A stretch of DNA of 64,000 nucleotides from Punica granatum. Its lineage: Eukaryota; Streptophyta; Magnoliopsida; Myrtales; Lythraceae. The position numbers and the translations under genes are program-made. A model generated the notes under the pieces. The model had not been told where the DNA came from. It was given only the letters and a program-made list of their open reading frames with translations, and did not search any database. Shown one piece after another: positions 45,571-61,699 of this stretch. The stretch's first letter is position 1, and each line of letters opens with the position of its first letter. The DNA is taken from assembly GCF_007655135.1 (NCBI RefSeq), contig NC_045128.1, positions 11,780,001-11,844,000 of the forward strand, written 5' to 3'.

Positions 45571-46785
45571 AAGGCCGCAGAGGGTGCTGGCGATCCCAAT
45601 CGAGGAGAGGGCGCCGGCGACCCCAATCGGGGGATGACGGCGCCGGCCGGGGTTGTGGTTTCACTCGTCTGAATCGGAAGAATACTCAATTTGAGAGTTT
45701 TTCCGATTCCGGGGATAAAGGCCTCAATTCCGACCACCACCCCTTCGATTGAGATCGTATAAATATAGGGTTTCGTAATTCAATGGAAGCACATCTTATT
45801 CAGAGCTTAAGCTTGAATCAGTTTCCACCGATAAGTTGATAATACTCATGCTGTTATTTGAAAAAAAGACAAAAGAGAAAGTCCACAAAAGACGTCGGAG
45901 AAAAGTCAAGAATATCATAAAGGCCGAAGAAGAATTAACTACGCACCAATCAAAAACTGTGGGTCTTCGGTCAAAGAAGGTGTTCTCCTTTGAACTGCAT
46001 CGAAACTTCTATTGATTGGAAGTTAGAATAATAGAATAGTCTATGTTCTCATTAAGATGGACTCCTGCACTTCAAAAAGAGGACAATGCTTGGTTCCGTG
46101 ACTAAAAATTAATACAAAACACTTACTCTTGTTATACAAAAGTTTTTAGTCTTGTCCGTATACTCTTTGTACAATCAAAAGATAGTGTTGCACAGTAGCG
46201 TATGTCCTCGCATGTTAATTTAGATGTCACAAGTTCGATACCTAGTAGGACTATTCATGCTCTTTTATTAATTATTTAAGATTTTTCTTTCATTATATTA
46301 TTTATTTGAACTCTTTTGTAATTGAAAGAAATATTTTTGTGTAAAACTCAAACTCTTGTATAACAAGAGTTCTGATTTTGTATTTTACCCGTGACTGAAA
46401 ATTCAGCCTGAGTACCTAAGAATTTCACACTCAAAGAAATTGGATTCGGCTGTTTGTTTCAAGGGTTGTTGTCCAACCAGACTTGATCTTGAACTAAAGC
46501 AGATTACGAGAAGTAACTACCTTGTCCGTTTAAACCGCCATAAAAGCTTCCATAATAGAGGGACTAAAACGGGTAGTCGCCTTTGGGCTTGGGCCCCCAA
46601 ATTCACCCAAAAATAAAAAGCAATCACTTCTAAAATTTTGATGGCTTAAAAAAAATTTATACATTATTCCTCGAATTTCATTAAAATTTTTCATATTTTC
46701 TCTGTTATTCAAAGAAAGAAAAAAAAAATCTTCCTGCTCGTTTCTTTAAGGATCTCGTGCTCTCAGTTCAAATCTTTGCTCGGTT

Positions 46786-46819
<34 letters not shown>

Positions 46820-47125
46820 TCTATATATAATTTCTTTGGTGAAAAAAATGAATTATATTTATATTTTCAATGGATCTAACATGACTCGATGTCACTTGAC
46901 ATTGATATCACAATCGTCCATTAAGTGTAGGGCCCGCTTGCGATCCTGCAAATGGATGGCCTTGATGACCTTGTGCAATGTGATACAAGGTCATGCTAGA
47001 TTTTCCCTTGTATTTTTAGTCTTATAATGCCAAAGTCTCCACGAACATGATTGGTTCAGAAATAAAAATCAGACAAAATGGTTCTTAACAGATTGACTTC
47101 GGATTTCTTTTTTTTTTTTTTGAGC
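45571..47125. other. Gene-free stretch
   Basis: A G+C-rich module at 45571-45760 of the same type as around 43.6 and 44.5 kb, then AT-rich DNA without a gene. A TA microsatellite is at 46787-46816. The piece 46180-46330 has a tRNA-like GTTCGATACC box but no cloverleaf. Confidence 0.4.
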
Positions 47126-47130
47126 TTTAG

Positions 47131-47278
47131 TATTAAATTTCATTGGGCTTATACGGGCTTAGGCCCATATCCACTTAAAAGCTCAAGCTGATAAGTGGTG
47201 GTACCCAAGCCATATATTAACCCATGAATTTTCCTTTTCTTTTCCGATGTGGGATTTATCCCATTTTACTCCTCAACA
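47131..47278 (-). repeat. TRIM 3' LTR
   Basis: 148 bp, preceded on its strand by a purine-rich tract. A partial extra copy of its first bases (TGTTGAGGAGTAAAAT) stands just inside the element, next to the tract. Confidence 0.9.
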
Positions 47279-47527
47279 CCCGCCCTCACAATTTTACTCC
47301 TCAACACCCGCCCTCACGTGCAATGTATGGTCTATTTCTGCCTACACGTTGTCACGTGCCCTTAAATACCCGTCCTCAACAATTGACCTCGAGTTGGGCT
47401 CATCTTCCGTGCTCGGGCAAGGGGGGACACTAACACGAGGTACACTCTTGGCTACACTCGGACATATTGGGCCTGGCGTGGTATGAGTCCATGGGCATAC
47501 GTGCGTAGGCATGCGGAAGCATAACCC

Positions 47528-47539
47528 GCTCTGATACCA
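47528..47539 (-). promoter_or_regulatory. TRIM primer-binding site for initiator methionine tRNA
   Basis: TGGTATCAGAGC on the minus strand, abutting the 5' LTR with no gap, matches the standard plant tRNA-iMet primer site. Confidence 0.9.
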
Positions 47540-47687
47540 TATTAAATTCCATTGGGCTTATATGGGCTTAGGCCCATATCCACTTAAAAGTTCAAGCTGA
47601 TAAGTGGTGGTACCCAAGCCATATATTAACCCATGGATTTTCTTTTTCTTTTTCGATGTGGGATTTATCCCATTCTACTCCTCAACA
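47540..47687 (-). repeat. TRIM 5' LTR
   Basis: 148 bp; differs from the 3' LTR at about seven positions, mostly C/T changes. Confidence 0.9.
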
Positions 47688-47692
47688 TTTAG

Positions 47693-49335
47693 TAATTTGA
47701 TTTGTTTTCGGCCACTATACTGACTATACAGAAGGAAGGGTTCGAACTCGTAATTTTTTTGGGTCGGGGGTTGTTTGGTGAGAGAGTTGATTTTTGAGGA
47801 TCAATTTTCTAAGTAAAGTACTCAAGATTAAAAGGAAAAAAAGACAGAAAGGGAAATCAATTTGTTGAGTAAACAAAATTGTAATTAATTATTCTACATG
47901 GACCATCGTATGATTAATTAATAAAAATAACCTCACAATTCAATCGGAATACGGATTCTAAAACCACGGTAGATAATCACGTGCTCTGAATTTAGTGAAA
48001 TATAAAATATATATTCTTCCACCGAATATACACACATATATGTATTTTTTTATTTTTTGCTGAATCATACACGTATGTTTCTTATATAAATCTCTGTCCC
48101 AATATATATAGCAAATAAACTCATACGACGGCATTTTACCCAAAAAAAAGAGCTCATTATCAGCAAATAATTTTGTTTTGGGTGAACAAATCAGCAAATA
48201 ATTTGGTTAGAATGTAGACTGGGTTGACTCTTGCTAAATGAAGTTGACTGCGGACCAAAGGAAAGGATATTCTTGGGGAGATTACCTATATATTTTTAGT
48301 GGATTAGTTAAAACTAATATGATAATATCATTTATAAAAATACATGTATATGTATTGCAATAATTTACTTCACTTGATAATCAAGAAGTTTTGGATTCAA
48401 TACTCGTTGTGAACTTAGGTGTCTCTTTATTAACTATTATGATAACTTTTATTTTTTTTATACTAGAGTCATAAATTTTGTTCATAATTGGAAAAATAAT
48501 AATATCATTTGACTGATTGAAAGCTGGGTATTTTCCATTTCCTCCTTCTAGAGAACATGTTTAAGGAGAGTGAGAGGTCCATCGCTGTCCCTTATGTTTG
48601 AAAATTAAATATATATTTTTTATACTTATTTAAAAAATTCACAACTTTTTTTATTAAGTACAAACTAATAGACTCTATTAAGATTGCGGTGGACGTATAC
48701 TAGTAAACACACCTTACCCAAAACTAAGAGGTTCAGAAATCAATTTTCACTAATATTACTTATCTTGTTCATTTATTTAGTTTCATTTTCTTCATTTAAA
48801 TCCATGAACATTCTCGCCTTGAAAGCAGAAAATTAAAACTTTACCTATTTATCACAATCAAAAGAAAAAAATTATGATAAAAAGTCCAAAATTTACGGTG
48901 TATAATTTTAATTTTTTTATAGCGTATAAAATCAATATAAATTCTTAGATCTCTCGTCGTTTAATATGAACTTTTTTTATATATAATATTTTTTAAGTAT
49001 TTCCATTCCTTATTTTCCTATTTTTCATTGCACAAACCTTCAAAAGTTTTATAAATTAGCTCTCACGCATGGACCAATAAAAAAGTGTCACATTATCAAA
49101 TATAAACCACTCATCGAATCCACTGCATTAATTGCCCACTAATTGTTTTCTCGATTAAATAGATCAAACAAGATTAATGAGCGAGCAGTAGAGAGGGGTG
49201 ATACTCTCACCCCGCTTCTCCACGGCGACGACAAGTCCAACATCAGTTGTGAAATGACAGTACTGCCCCTTCACAGGTACCGAACTATGAGAAGAGGGCA
49301 GAGGGAATCGCCATAGCTAGAAATCCAGTGATGAT

Positions 49336-49372
<37 letters not shown>

Positions 49373-49911
49373 GGAGGCATAGAGAGAGAGAGAGAGAGTG
49401 GTTTTCTCGTATATGGCATAAAATCTCACACTTTCCTCGATCCAAGATTAGATTTTGGGATTTAGTAGGACAAATCAAGTATTTAAAAATGGAATCTTTA
49501 ATTCTCTGCAGCTGATTCCGTTCAACATTTCTCCTTTCTTCTCTTCTTCTTCTTCCTCCTCCTTTCCCTTTTCTTGGTTGCTCAAAAATCACATTTTATA
49601 TAATAAATAGACTGAATTGTGATTTTTTAAGAATATTTTTGAAATTTTAAAATTTATAAAAATGGACGGTCCATATTAGATTTAGAAAAATTTAAGGATT
49701 CAAATTAGTTAGGTATAGTACGAAAAATAAATAAATAAATAAATATATATATACTAAAAAAGCAACGGACAAAAAAAAGTCCGGATTTTGAATATATATA
49801 TATATTAGCAGACGACTTCCAAGATAATCACCCAACCCGTTCACTCACATGTTCTGCAAGAGTATCTAACTTATGAGCGTATTGAACTCCTCACCCACAG
49901 AGAAAACGAAA
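47693..49911. other. Gene-free stretch and upstream region of the receptor kinase gene
   Basis: AT-rich with no gene. A GA microsatellite lies at 49341-49398. TATATATA runs at 49745-49755 and 49794-49806 are possible TATA boxes for the receptor kinase gene, whose start codon is about 110 bp below the second. A short in-frame ATG at 49873 precedes the chosen start. Confidence 0.4.
49341..49398. repeat. GA/CT microsatellite
   Basis: Two GA runs separated by ACGGAGGCAT, about 500 bp upstream of the receptor kinase start. Confidence 0.85.
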
Positions 49912-52900
49912 ATGCCCAAACTAACCTCAAGGGCTCATCCCGTTCATTTCCTCTTCCTCTTCTTCCTCCCGTTCTTCCTCAACCATGCAGAGTCCCAGCA
50001 ACTCCAAACTCAGGAACAGCAGATTCTATCGCGACTACGGCATTACTGGGAAAACCTGCCAACGCTCTACCACTGGGCTTCCCCCAACTCCTCGAGTTCC
50101 CATTGTTCATGGCCGGAGATCACGTGCACAGACGGTTCAGTCACCGGACTGGTCCTCGCCAACAAGGGCGTAAGCGGTACATATACATGACATTCTCTCG
50201 ATTCCATATAGTGTAGATATCCCTTTTCGGTTCATCGTGTTTGGCCGCGGGAAAATCGTCTTTTCGATAATATAGCTTTGTCCATTTGAAATGAATGCAT
50301 TCTAATGGCTCTCTTCTTCTAACAGGTACTGTACCATCTTTCATCTGCGAGCTTGGAAACCTCACGACCCTCGACTTGAGTTACAACAACATTCCTGGAG
50401 GATTTCCAACGGTACTCTACAGCTGCTCCAAGCTTGAGCACCTCGACATCTCGCAGAATTACTTCGTGGGTTCTGTTCCATCGGATATCGACCGAATGGC
50501 CAATCTTCAGTACCTCAGCCTTGCCGCCAATAACTTCTCGTTTGATATCCCGCCGGCAATTGGAAGATTGAGTCAGCTAAAGGATCTCTATTTATACCAG
50601 AACCAGTTCAATGGCACTTATCCCGATGAAATAGCAAGTCTCTCCAACCTCGAAGCTCTAGGAATGGCTTATAACCGGAAGTTCAGGCCATCTACTTTCC
50701 CTGTGAAATTTATCACCGGGCTCAAGAAGCTGACTTACTTGTGGATGGCCGATATGAACTTAGTCGGTCAAATCCCGGAGACCATTAGTAATATGGAGGC
50801 TCTACAGTTCCTGGATTTATCCATGAATCCATTGAGCGGAAAAATTCCTAGTGGCATCTTCACATTGAAGAATCTGAGTGAAATCTATCTCTTCGCGAAC
50901 AATTTGACAGGGGAGATTCCTCAGAGGATTGAATCATTGGAATTGAGCGTGATCGATCTCTCTGAAAACAACCTGACAGGAAAAATACCAGATGGTTTCG
51001 GGAAACTCGATAAGCTACAGAGTTTAGTCCTGATATACAATCAATTATCAGGAGAAATTCCAGAAAGCTTGGGGCGACTACCTGCCCTGACCGATGTGAG
51101 ATTGTTTTCCAACAATTTTTCAGGCACTCTACCTCCTGATTTTGGGCGGTATTCTCCGCTCGAGGGATTTGAGGTCAATTCAAATCAGTTTACTGGACCA
51201 CTGCCAGAGAACCTGTGCCTTGCTGGGAAATTGACTGGAGTTGCTGCATACGACAACGATCTCACGGGGGAACTGCCAGAATCGCTTGGGAAATGCGACA
51301 GTTTGCGGATTGTCACCGTGAGCAATAACCGGCTTTCAGGGAAGATCCCCGAAGGCCTGTGGACTTCATTGAATTTGTCGACAGTTAAGTTGGATAACAA
51401 TGATTTCTCCGGGGAGCTTCCAGATAGGATCTCCTGGAACCTTTCCCGGATCGAGATCAATAATAACCGGTTCTCAGGGAATATTCCGGCAGCCATTAAC
51501 GCCTGGAAGAGCCTTGTCGTGTTTGAGGCCAGCAACAACCTCCTTTCCGGTCCAATTCCTGTTGGCCTTACTGATCATCCTCTTCTAACAACTCTCTCAC
51601 TTGGCCAGAACAATCTGTCAGGAAATCTTCCTGAGACCATCGTCTCATGGAAGTCCCTGACCATGTTGAACCTTAGCCACAACAAACTCTCTGGCCCGAT
51701 TCCCGAAAAGATTGGTTCGCTTCCTGTCCTGAGGCAGATAGATTTGTCTGACAACCAGCTCTCGGGGCATATTCCCTCCCAGCTTGGTCTCTTGCTGCTC
51801 ACTTTCCTCAACTTATCCTCAAACCGACTTACCGGAAAAATACCGGACGAGCTCGAAAATTCGGCGTATTCAAGCAGTTTTTTGAGCAACACCGGACTCT
51901 GTGCAAGCAATCCCACAGCAGTCCAACTCAAAGCTTGCAACGGTGGATCGCGAGGCTCAAAAGAAGTCTCCTCAAACACCCTCATCTTCATTGTTTTAGC
52001 AATAGCATCAGCATCCCTGACGGTTATCATCATTGGTGCATATATACCGAAGATCTACCAGAATAGGAAGCCGGACTCCAACTATACGTGGAAATTGACT
52101 CCCTTCCACAGGTTGGAGTTTACAGAATCAAATATTCTGTCGGGCCTGATAGAACAAAACCTAGTTGGGAGTGGAGGGTCGGGAAAAGTTTACCAGGTTC
52201 CGATCCATCAATCCGGCGGTTTTGTGGCAGTGAAGAGGATTTTCAACACCAGAAAGTTAGATTACAAGCTTGAGAAAGAGTTTCTGGCAGAGGTTCATAT
52301 CCTTGGAAAGATAAGGCACTTGAACATTGTGAAGCTTCTGTGCTGCATTTCGAGCGAGAACTCGAAGCTTCTGGTGTACGAGTACATGGAGAATCGAAGC
52401 TTGGACCAGTGGTTACACCTAAAGAAGAGGCAGTCTAATAGCAACGATGTCCTGTTGGATTGGCCCAAGAGGTTGAAGATTGCGATCGGGGCCGCTCAGG
52501 GGCTCTGCTACATGCACCACGACTGCTCACCTCCGATTATTCACAGGGACGTGAAGTCCAGCAATGTCCTGCTAGACTCGGAATTCAATGCCAAAATTGC
52601 AGATTTTGGCCTCGCCCGAATATTAATCAAGCCAGGCGAAGTCGATACCATGTCAGCTGTTGCTGGTACTTTTGGGTACATCGCTCCAGGTAACAAATTA
52701 AGACTTGCTTTACAAGCAATTTATGTTATATTACTAGTGGATCTATGTACCTTGCCCGTTTCATAGCCGAATAATATGGTCCTAATTTGTAATACGTTCA
52801 TGCAGAATACGCTCACACTACGAGAATAAATGCGAAGATTGATGTCTACAGCTTTGGAGTAATTCTGTTAGAGCTGGCCACTGGAAGGGAACCCAATGAC

Positions 52901-53239
52901 GGAACTGAGGACATGTCCCTGGCCGAGTGGGCATGGCGCCATATGCAGGAAGGCAACCCAATTTGGGACGCCTTAGATAAGGAGATCAGGGAACCATGTT
53001 ACCTGGACGAGATGAGCTGTGTGTTCAGGCTTGGGATCATCTGCACAGGCACCTTCCCCTCGGCAAGGCCTTCCATGAAGGAAGTCTTGCAGGTCCTGCA
53101 AAAATGCTTGAGCCGGTTGGATATTCGGGTGCAGAAGAACACAAGGGATGAGGTCTCTGCCACTCCCCTGCTCAGGAACTCCAAGCGCGAGCAAGCACTG
53201 CTAGATGAGGACAGCAGTCTCTTATGTCGCACATATTAG
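49912..53239 (+). CDS. Leucine-rich-repeat receptor-like kinase, subfamily XI (HSL1/RLK5-like, At5g25930 type)
   Basis: A plasma-membrane receptor that binds an unknown, probably peptide, ligand with its extracellular repeats and signals through a cytosolic Ser/Thr kinase. Exons: 49912-50176, 50326-52689 and 52806-53239; phases close to give 1020 residues. Signal peptide 1-28 (hydrophobic FLFLFFLPFFLNH), LRR N-terminal cap with CSWPEITC, roughly 20 LRRs of the LSGEIPxxLGxLxxL type, a membrane span at about 639-661 (LIFIVLAIASASLTVIIIGA), then the kinase. The glycine loop is GSGGSGKVY, the ATP lysine is in FVAVKRIF, the catalytic loop is IIHRDVKSSN (an RD kinase) and the metal-binding motif is DFGLA, so it should be active. 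The segment EYAHTTRINAKIDVYSFGVI and the C-terminal RPSMKEVLQVLQ place it with At5g25930-like kinases. An in-frame ATG at 49873 would add 13 residues before the signal peptide. The gene converges on hexokinase 490 bp away. Confidence 0.94.
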
Positions 53240-53730
53240 ATCTTTTTTTTTTTTTTTTTGATAAAAGCACGTATTAGATCTTAAAGACATGCTCATACAT
53301 ACATGTACAGAGGAGAAGAAAGTTATACAACTGGAAAATGCCAGATCCCTTCGCGTCATCTTTAGCAACTACAGAATAGGTATCCCGTTATATTTACAGA
53401 GACAGAGATGGAGATACCAGTCAAGGTTCGGATGTGTGATTGTCATCGAAACTCAACTACATCTCTAACCTCCACTTCATTCACAATTGTCCGGTGAATG
53501 GAGATAATTAAACTAAGGAAATACCCACTCTGCATCCTCACCCTTAATTCATCACTAGCTTCGATTAATTATCGACCGCGATCTGTTCTTCCCAGGCAAT
53601 CCAAGTCTGGCATCCCGAAATCTCCAGAAGATCCAAAACCAGGGCTGGGGGAAGCAGGATGCAGAAAAAATATACAGGGAAAAAAAAATTGATATATCAT
53701 CCCAGTTCTTCAATCGCGGATCCTGATATT

Positions 53731-58330
<4,600 letters not shown>

Positions 58331-58591
58331 CACTGAGCACTGGCTTTGATGATTGGCCTGTTCGAGCGACTCCGTCACCTGACATTTCTTTCACAATCAC
58401 ATTCTTGCATTTATGTGCTCCTCGGGACATGGTTTCACCTTGAACCTCAGAAAACATTATAAAATGTCCGAGAATCTTTATCAAAATAATTGACGAAATT
58501 ATGGCACAATTTTCCCGCTTGCTGGGCATAAATTCGATTTCGAACTCCGTACATGTAGCGACTCCTCCTAGTTGGGCTACGTGTTTGAGGG
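58331..58591. promoter_or_regulatory. Hexokinase upstream region
   Basis: The 5' leader and proximal promoter of hexokinase, only about 260 bp long before the LTR-like region starts. An in-frame ATG at 58378 would extend the protein by 16 residues and push the membrane anchor inward. No TATA box was assigned. Confidence 0.4.
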
Positions 58592-61537
58592 TGTCAGCAC
58601 CTAATTTCGGTCCATCGGCTCCAAGGGCAAAATTGTCATTTTTCTATTTATCACTTTTTTTAAAAATAATTAATTAATTAATTAATAATAATAATAAATA
58701 AATAGAAAAAGAAGAAAAAAAAGAGAAAAAAAAAAAGAAGAAAATTTTCGGGCAGGGCCGGGCAGGTCCGGGCAGCGTTGACCGGCTGCCCGTGACTCGC
58801 CGGCCCTAATTAATTAAAAAAAAAAGATTCGAGCAGTTCGGGCAGGCCGGGCAGCGCTCGCCAGCTGCCCGCGATCCCCGCCAGCCCAGAAATCGCCAAA
58901 TCGCGATTTTCGCGATTTCGGCCAAATCGGCCGAAATCTTAACGGAAAAGGAGTTGGAATTCAACGGAAAAGCAATTCGGATCGACGGAAACACGACCCA
59001 GCAAGAAGAAACGGAAATTTTGCTCTCGATTGGACCAATTTGGAGATCGGTTGATTCAGGAACCGTCGCCGGAAAATCGCGAAATTCCCCCCGATTCCGA
59101 CCGCCTAAACTCCGGTGAGGCTTAGATCGACCACGGTGAGGCGTCGGCGGTGTCCAGAACCGTCACTCGAGCCCTCTCGTGCCGTCGTCGCGGCATCCAG
59201 GGGCGAGAACTGCCGCCCCCAGCCTCGTTGCCGCCGCTTCCCCCGATCCTGGCCGCCCTTCGGCTAACGGGCCTCGGCCCAGTTCGTTTTTTTCGCAGGC
59301 CTAGTCCAAGCCCAGCCAGGCCCAACTTCCCCAGTCCGGCCCAGCGTTCTTCTGGGCGGTTTCTCCTTCGGGCGGTCCGGTCCGATCTGATCCGGCCCGA
59401 TTCATCCGGCGATTTTTTTTTATTTTTACAGAGAAGCCCCTCAACTTTCCGAACTAGGTAAATTCTCGACTTAGTGGCACGATTAGGGCTCCTTTCCTGA
59501 GTATTATTGCTTGCGTGATGGATATAATGTGAAATGAGTATTCTTGGGTCGCGTGGGTGATCGGATTTGTCCCGAACTCGATTTTACGAACTTTCTATTT
59601 TGTCACATTTCAGTCCAGAGGACGTATTTTATTTTTTTAAGATCTGCCCCCAATTTCAAAATTATTTTCAATCAAGCCCCGGTCATTTTATTATTTTCCA
59701 ATCAGTCCTTGGATTTTTCAGAAATTTTCCATGAATCCCAAAGAACTTTTCAAATTGTTTCAATTTAGTCCCGGGACCATTTTTCACTCTTTTCAGATCT
59801 GCCCCGAATTTCAAAAATTCTTTTCAATCAAGTCCCAGTCATTTTACTATTTTCCAATCAGTCCTGGAATTCCCAGAATTTTTCAAGCATCCTAAGGAAC
59901 TTTCCAAGTTGTTTCAGTTTAGTCCTAGGGCCTTTTTTGTTTTCAGATCAGTATAGATTTTCAAATTCATTTCAAATAAGTCCTAGGACATTTTCAGTAA
60001 TTTTTTTACACAGTCCCCATTGTTTTTGAACTTTCATATCAGTCCTCGATTTTCTAGAATTTTCAAATCAGTCCCCAATTTTTTTCAGAACTTTCAAATC
60101 AGTCTCTGCTCTTTTAAAATCGTTCAATTCAGTCCCTTGGACATTTTCTAAAAATATCCAATCCTTTTCTACTTGGATCACCCACCAACCATGTATGTCC
60201 CCCATTTAAATATTTCATTTTTGTAATTATATACAATGTGACCATGTTGGAAATTAGAGTTTATCGGGCGGTCAAGTAATGGCTATCTCGACAGCTCGAA
60301 ATCCGTAGACTAAAGCATTCGGCAATTTTTTAATTAACCTAAAATTCTACATACGGGATAATCGGGACGTTAAATTTGGCTAAATTAAATCACTTGATTT
60401 CTTTAATTGGATTGCACGAATTGATTAATAATTTGTAATAGCGTCGACAGTTCAAGAACTGTTAGTCATGCCTTTTTCAAAATTCACAATTTCAAAAGCA
60501 CCGAGATACGAACAACGTAATCTTGATTTTCATGCACACACATATTTACCGATTCAAGGACATGATTACCGGTTCTTGTTCTGCCGTGATCCTAGCGTAG
60601 GTTTGTGCTTAGAATTGGTCAAAACATGGGAAAACAAATTAATCACAAACTCGGCTTAAATCAAACATGGGCAATAGTCAATTAGAGGGTTAGGTTTTTT
60701 GGGTTTTAGGTGAAAATACTTTTAATCTGTAAAAGCCATATTGTCACGATACAGAATAATCTAACAACAACCCACACATTCGAGACTTGACTATGGACAT
60801 CACGTCTGTCGAGTCCGTTAAAATAATGCCGGATGCTACATACTCTATCCATCACCCCTTTTTGCTTGTTTTAAGGTAGGATTTGTATGCCAAGATACCT
60901 CGGGTAATAATCAGTTAATTCACGTAAATTCGGCGATAACAAAATCCCATTGATTGTTTATTTGAGCTTGCTTGTTACATCTTTTGCACTTGATTGTTAT
61001 GCAGATCGAGCCTGATCCCTTAGGACTCGATTCAGACTAGGTCCAACGCCCATAACCGTCGATCACGGGATCCAATACCCCCATACACCGAGTGCGCATT
61101 TAATTTGATTTTCGGTCTTTTCCAAAACTATACGGTGAGCATGAGTGAAATCATGGCCGAATGCGAACCGACCGAGATTTAGTCATTGTAGTTGTCTTTT
61201 ATTTATTTGAGAGAACAATGTAAGGTTTTATATTATACATATATTCATGTAAAATCCCGGTCGGAGAGTGGACGGTCAGAGTGTTTCTTCGAATTTACGG
61301 TGTCAAAACGCATAAGATGAGCGGAACTTAATAAAGCGGTAATTAAATTAAAATGGCAAGCCTAGACAAGCTAGAGTACCGAAAGGGCATGTGGGATATA
61401 GGCCCACACGTAATAGAACCCCCGAATTCAGAATTTTCGGCTCCGTACAGACCATTGCCTTAGCATCTTAGGTGTACCCCGTACCCCTAGACCCGGGTAA
61501 CTTGCCGGCCCTCGACTTTCGGGTCGTAAAATGGCAA
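58592..61537 (+). mobile_element. LTR-retrotransposon-like region (Tat/Ogre-type long LTR, candidate)
   Basis: It starts TGTCAGCACCTAATTTCGG, typical of the very long LTRs of plant Tat/Ogre Gypsy elements. It is non-coding, has a G+C-rich part (58740-59400) and a T-rich, repeat-rich part (59600-60150), and is followed by TGGCGACTC at 61538, the text that usually stands next to the LTR in these elements. About 120 further bases follow and then the sequence changes; no gag or pol was seen. It could be a truncated element or a solo LTR with remnants. Start and end are by family resemblance and no target duplication was confirmed. Confidence 0.45.
59640..59950. repeat. 155-bp tandem repeat within the LTR-like region
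   Basis: AGATCTGCCCC..AATTTCAAA starts at 59640 and again at 59795, and both copies go on through TTTTCAATCAAG, CAGTCATTTTA or CGGTCATTTTA, and CCAATCAGTCC. A third, weaker start is near 59942. The rest of the region to 60150 repeats a CAGTCC-containing text less regularly. Confidence 0.7.
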
Positions 61538-61699
61538 GTGGCGACTCTTTCTCACGTGTGTCTGTCGCGCGTCTCCGGGAAGGTGGACACTCCCAAGCCG
61601 CGTTGCATAGGCGCGCGCCCCGATGAGACGAAAGTCGGGTGCGCACAGAGGGCATTTTCGTAATTACACGAGTTCGGGAGTTGATGTCCCGGTGGATAT

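Larger units (their letters stand above)
47131..47687 (-). mobile_element. TRIM (terminal-repeat retrotransposon in miniature), complete
   Basis: Two direct repeats of 148 bp each (47131-47278 and 47540-47687), about 95% identical, bound a 261-bp interior. On the minus strand the element begins TGTTGAGGAGTA. Directly after its 5' LTR is TGGTATCAGAGC (plus-strand 47528-47539), the primer site complementary to the 3' end of initiator methionine tRNA. A purine-rich tract (GTGAGGGCGGG) stands directly before the 3' LTR. Both sides have the 5-bp duplication TTTAG (plus strand; 47126-47130 and 47688-47692). It encodes no protein, so it must rely on enzymes of another LTR element. The LTRs end in ..TTTAATA and not the usual ..CA. 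Confidence 0.92.

Noticed and set aside
46776..47027. 83-residue frame starting in a TA microsatellite
   Set aside because: Its beginning is pure repeat and the rest matches nothing; no gene.
45170..48450. tRNA-like B-box texts such as GTTCGATACC near 46240 and GGATTCAATACTCG near 48390
   Set aside because: No matching A box, acceptor stem or anticodon arm could be drawn, so these are not tRNA genes. They may be SINE remnants, but the evidence is too thin.
59150..59461. Pro/Arg-rich 103-residue frame
   Set aside because: Lies in the G+C-rich part of the LTR-like region; composition alone explains the open frame.
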